Source: Tubiluchus corallicola (Eukaryota > Priapulida > Priapulimorpha > Priapulimorphida > Tubiluchidae). From it: a stretch of 64,000 nucleotides of DNA. Under the pieces are notes generated by a model. That model was not told where the DNA came from, did not search any database, and was given only the letters and a program-made list of their open reading frames with translations. How positions within the stretch are numbered: position 1 is the first letter of the stretch; each line of letters begins with the position of its first letter. A program made the translations under genes and the position numbers. The DNA lies in assembly GCA_030141605.1 (NCBI GenBank), contig JAQGDQ010000029.1, positions 799,501 to 863,500 on the forward strand, in the 5' to 3' direction. Below are positions 63,919-64,000 of the stretch, in pieces.

Positions 63919-64000
63919 GTATTTAGATTTTTTTTGCATTTCCCAGTTTTTAATTTTAACTTTACCTAGCTTTCATATGAGCAAGCCTTAGGAAGGTGTT

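Overview
The window is AT-rich (about two-thirds A+T by eye), intron-rich animal nuclear DNA. Evidence for a metazoan: two widely conserved animal genes split by canonical GT-AG introns of 0.4 to 7.9 kb, a 5S rRNA-derived sequence of invertebrate type, decayed LINE, PIF/Harbinger, hAT-like and Tc1/mariner-like elements, and long microsatellites. I cannot name the phylum. No operon, CRISPR array, prokaryotic defence locus or intact virus is visible.

Three host genes are supported by exon-by-exon reading with matching splice phases. (1) Minus strand, 515-7124: eight exons of a carnitine O-acetyltransferase (CRAT-like). They run from the PRLPVPPL N-terminal motif to the catalytic-His motif YEHSAAEGPP. 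The C-terminal part lies left of base 1 and the initiator exon was not found. (2) Plus strand, 26640-54919: a complete ten-exon gene for a 359-residue seven-bladed WD40 protein, assigned to WDR31. (3) Plus strand, 59576 to beyond the right edge: the first four exons of an ankyrin-repeat protein with at least seven repeats and only phase-1 introns.

The rest is introns and intergenic DNA rich in repeats. 1-9 kb: CRAT introns and upstream DNA with a small fold-back repeat family. 9.5-10.4 kb: a TIR element. 10.7-12.0 kb: a decayed LINE. 14.7-15.2 kb: a diverged tandem array. 15.5-16.5 kb: an internally deleted PIF/Harbinger element keeping pieces of both its genes. 17.65-17.99 kb: a TIR element with a telomere-like core. 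19.2-20.3 and 23.0-23.4 kb: LINE relics. 25.3-25.5 kb: a tRNA-like SINE candidate. The long WDR31 introns hold a 5S-headed composite repeat, a hAT-like element, a hammerhead-like core, another LINE relic, a fold-back element, a (TG)n tract of about 190 bp starting 38 bp after a splice donor, a 283-bp-period diverged tandem repeat and a perfect 2 x 115-bp duplication. The ankyrin introns hold a TA-flanked MITE and an antisense ORF relic.

The three genes have no evident functional link. They are ordinary neighbours: acyl-CoA/carnitine metabolism, a probably membrane-anchored or cilium-related WD40 scaffold, and an ankyrin scaffold. I found no convincing novel multi-gene system. The most interesting signals are the mobile-element structures and the predicted N-myristoylation site of the WDR31 protein.
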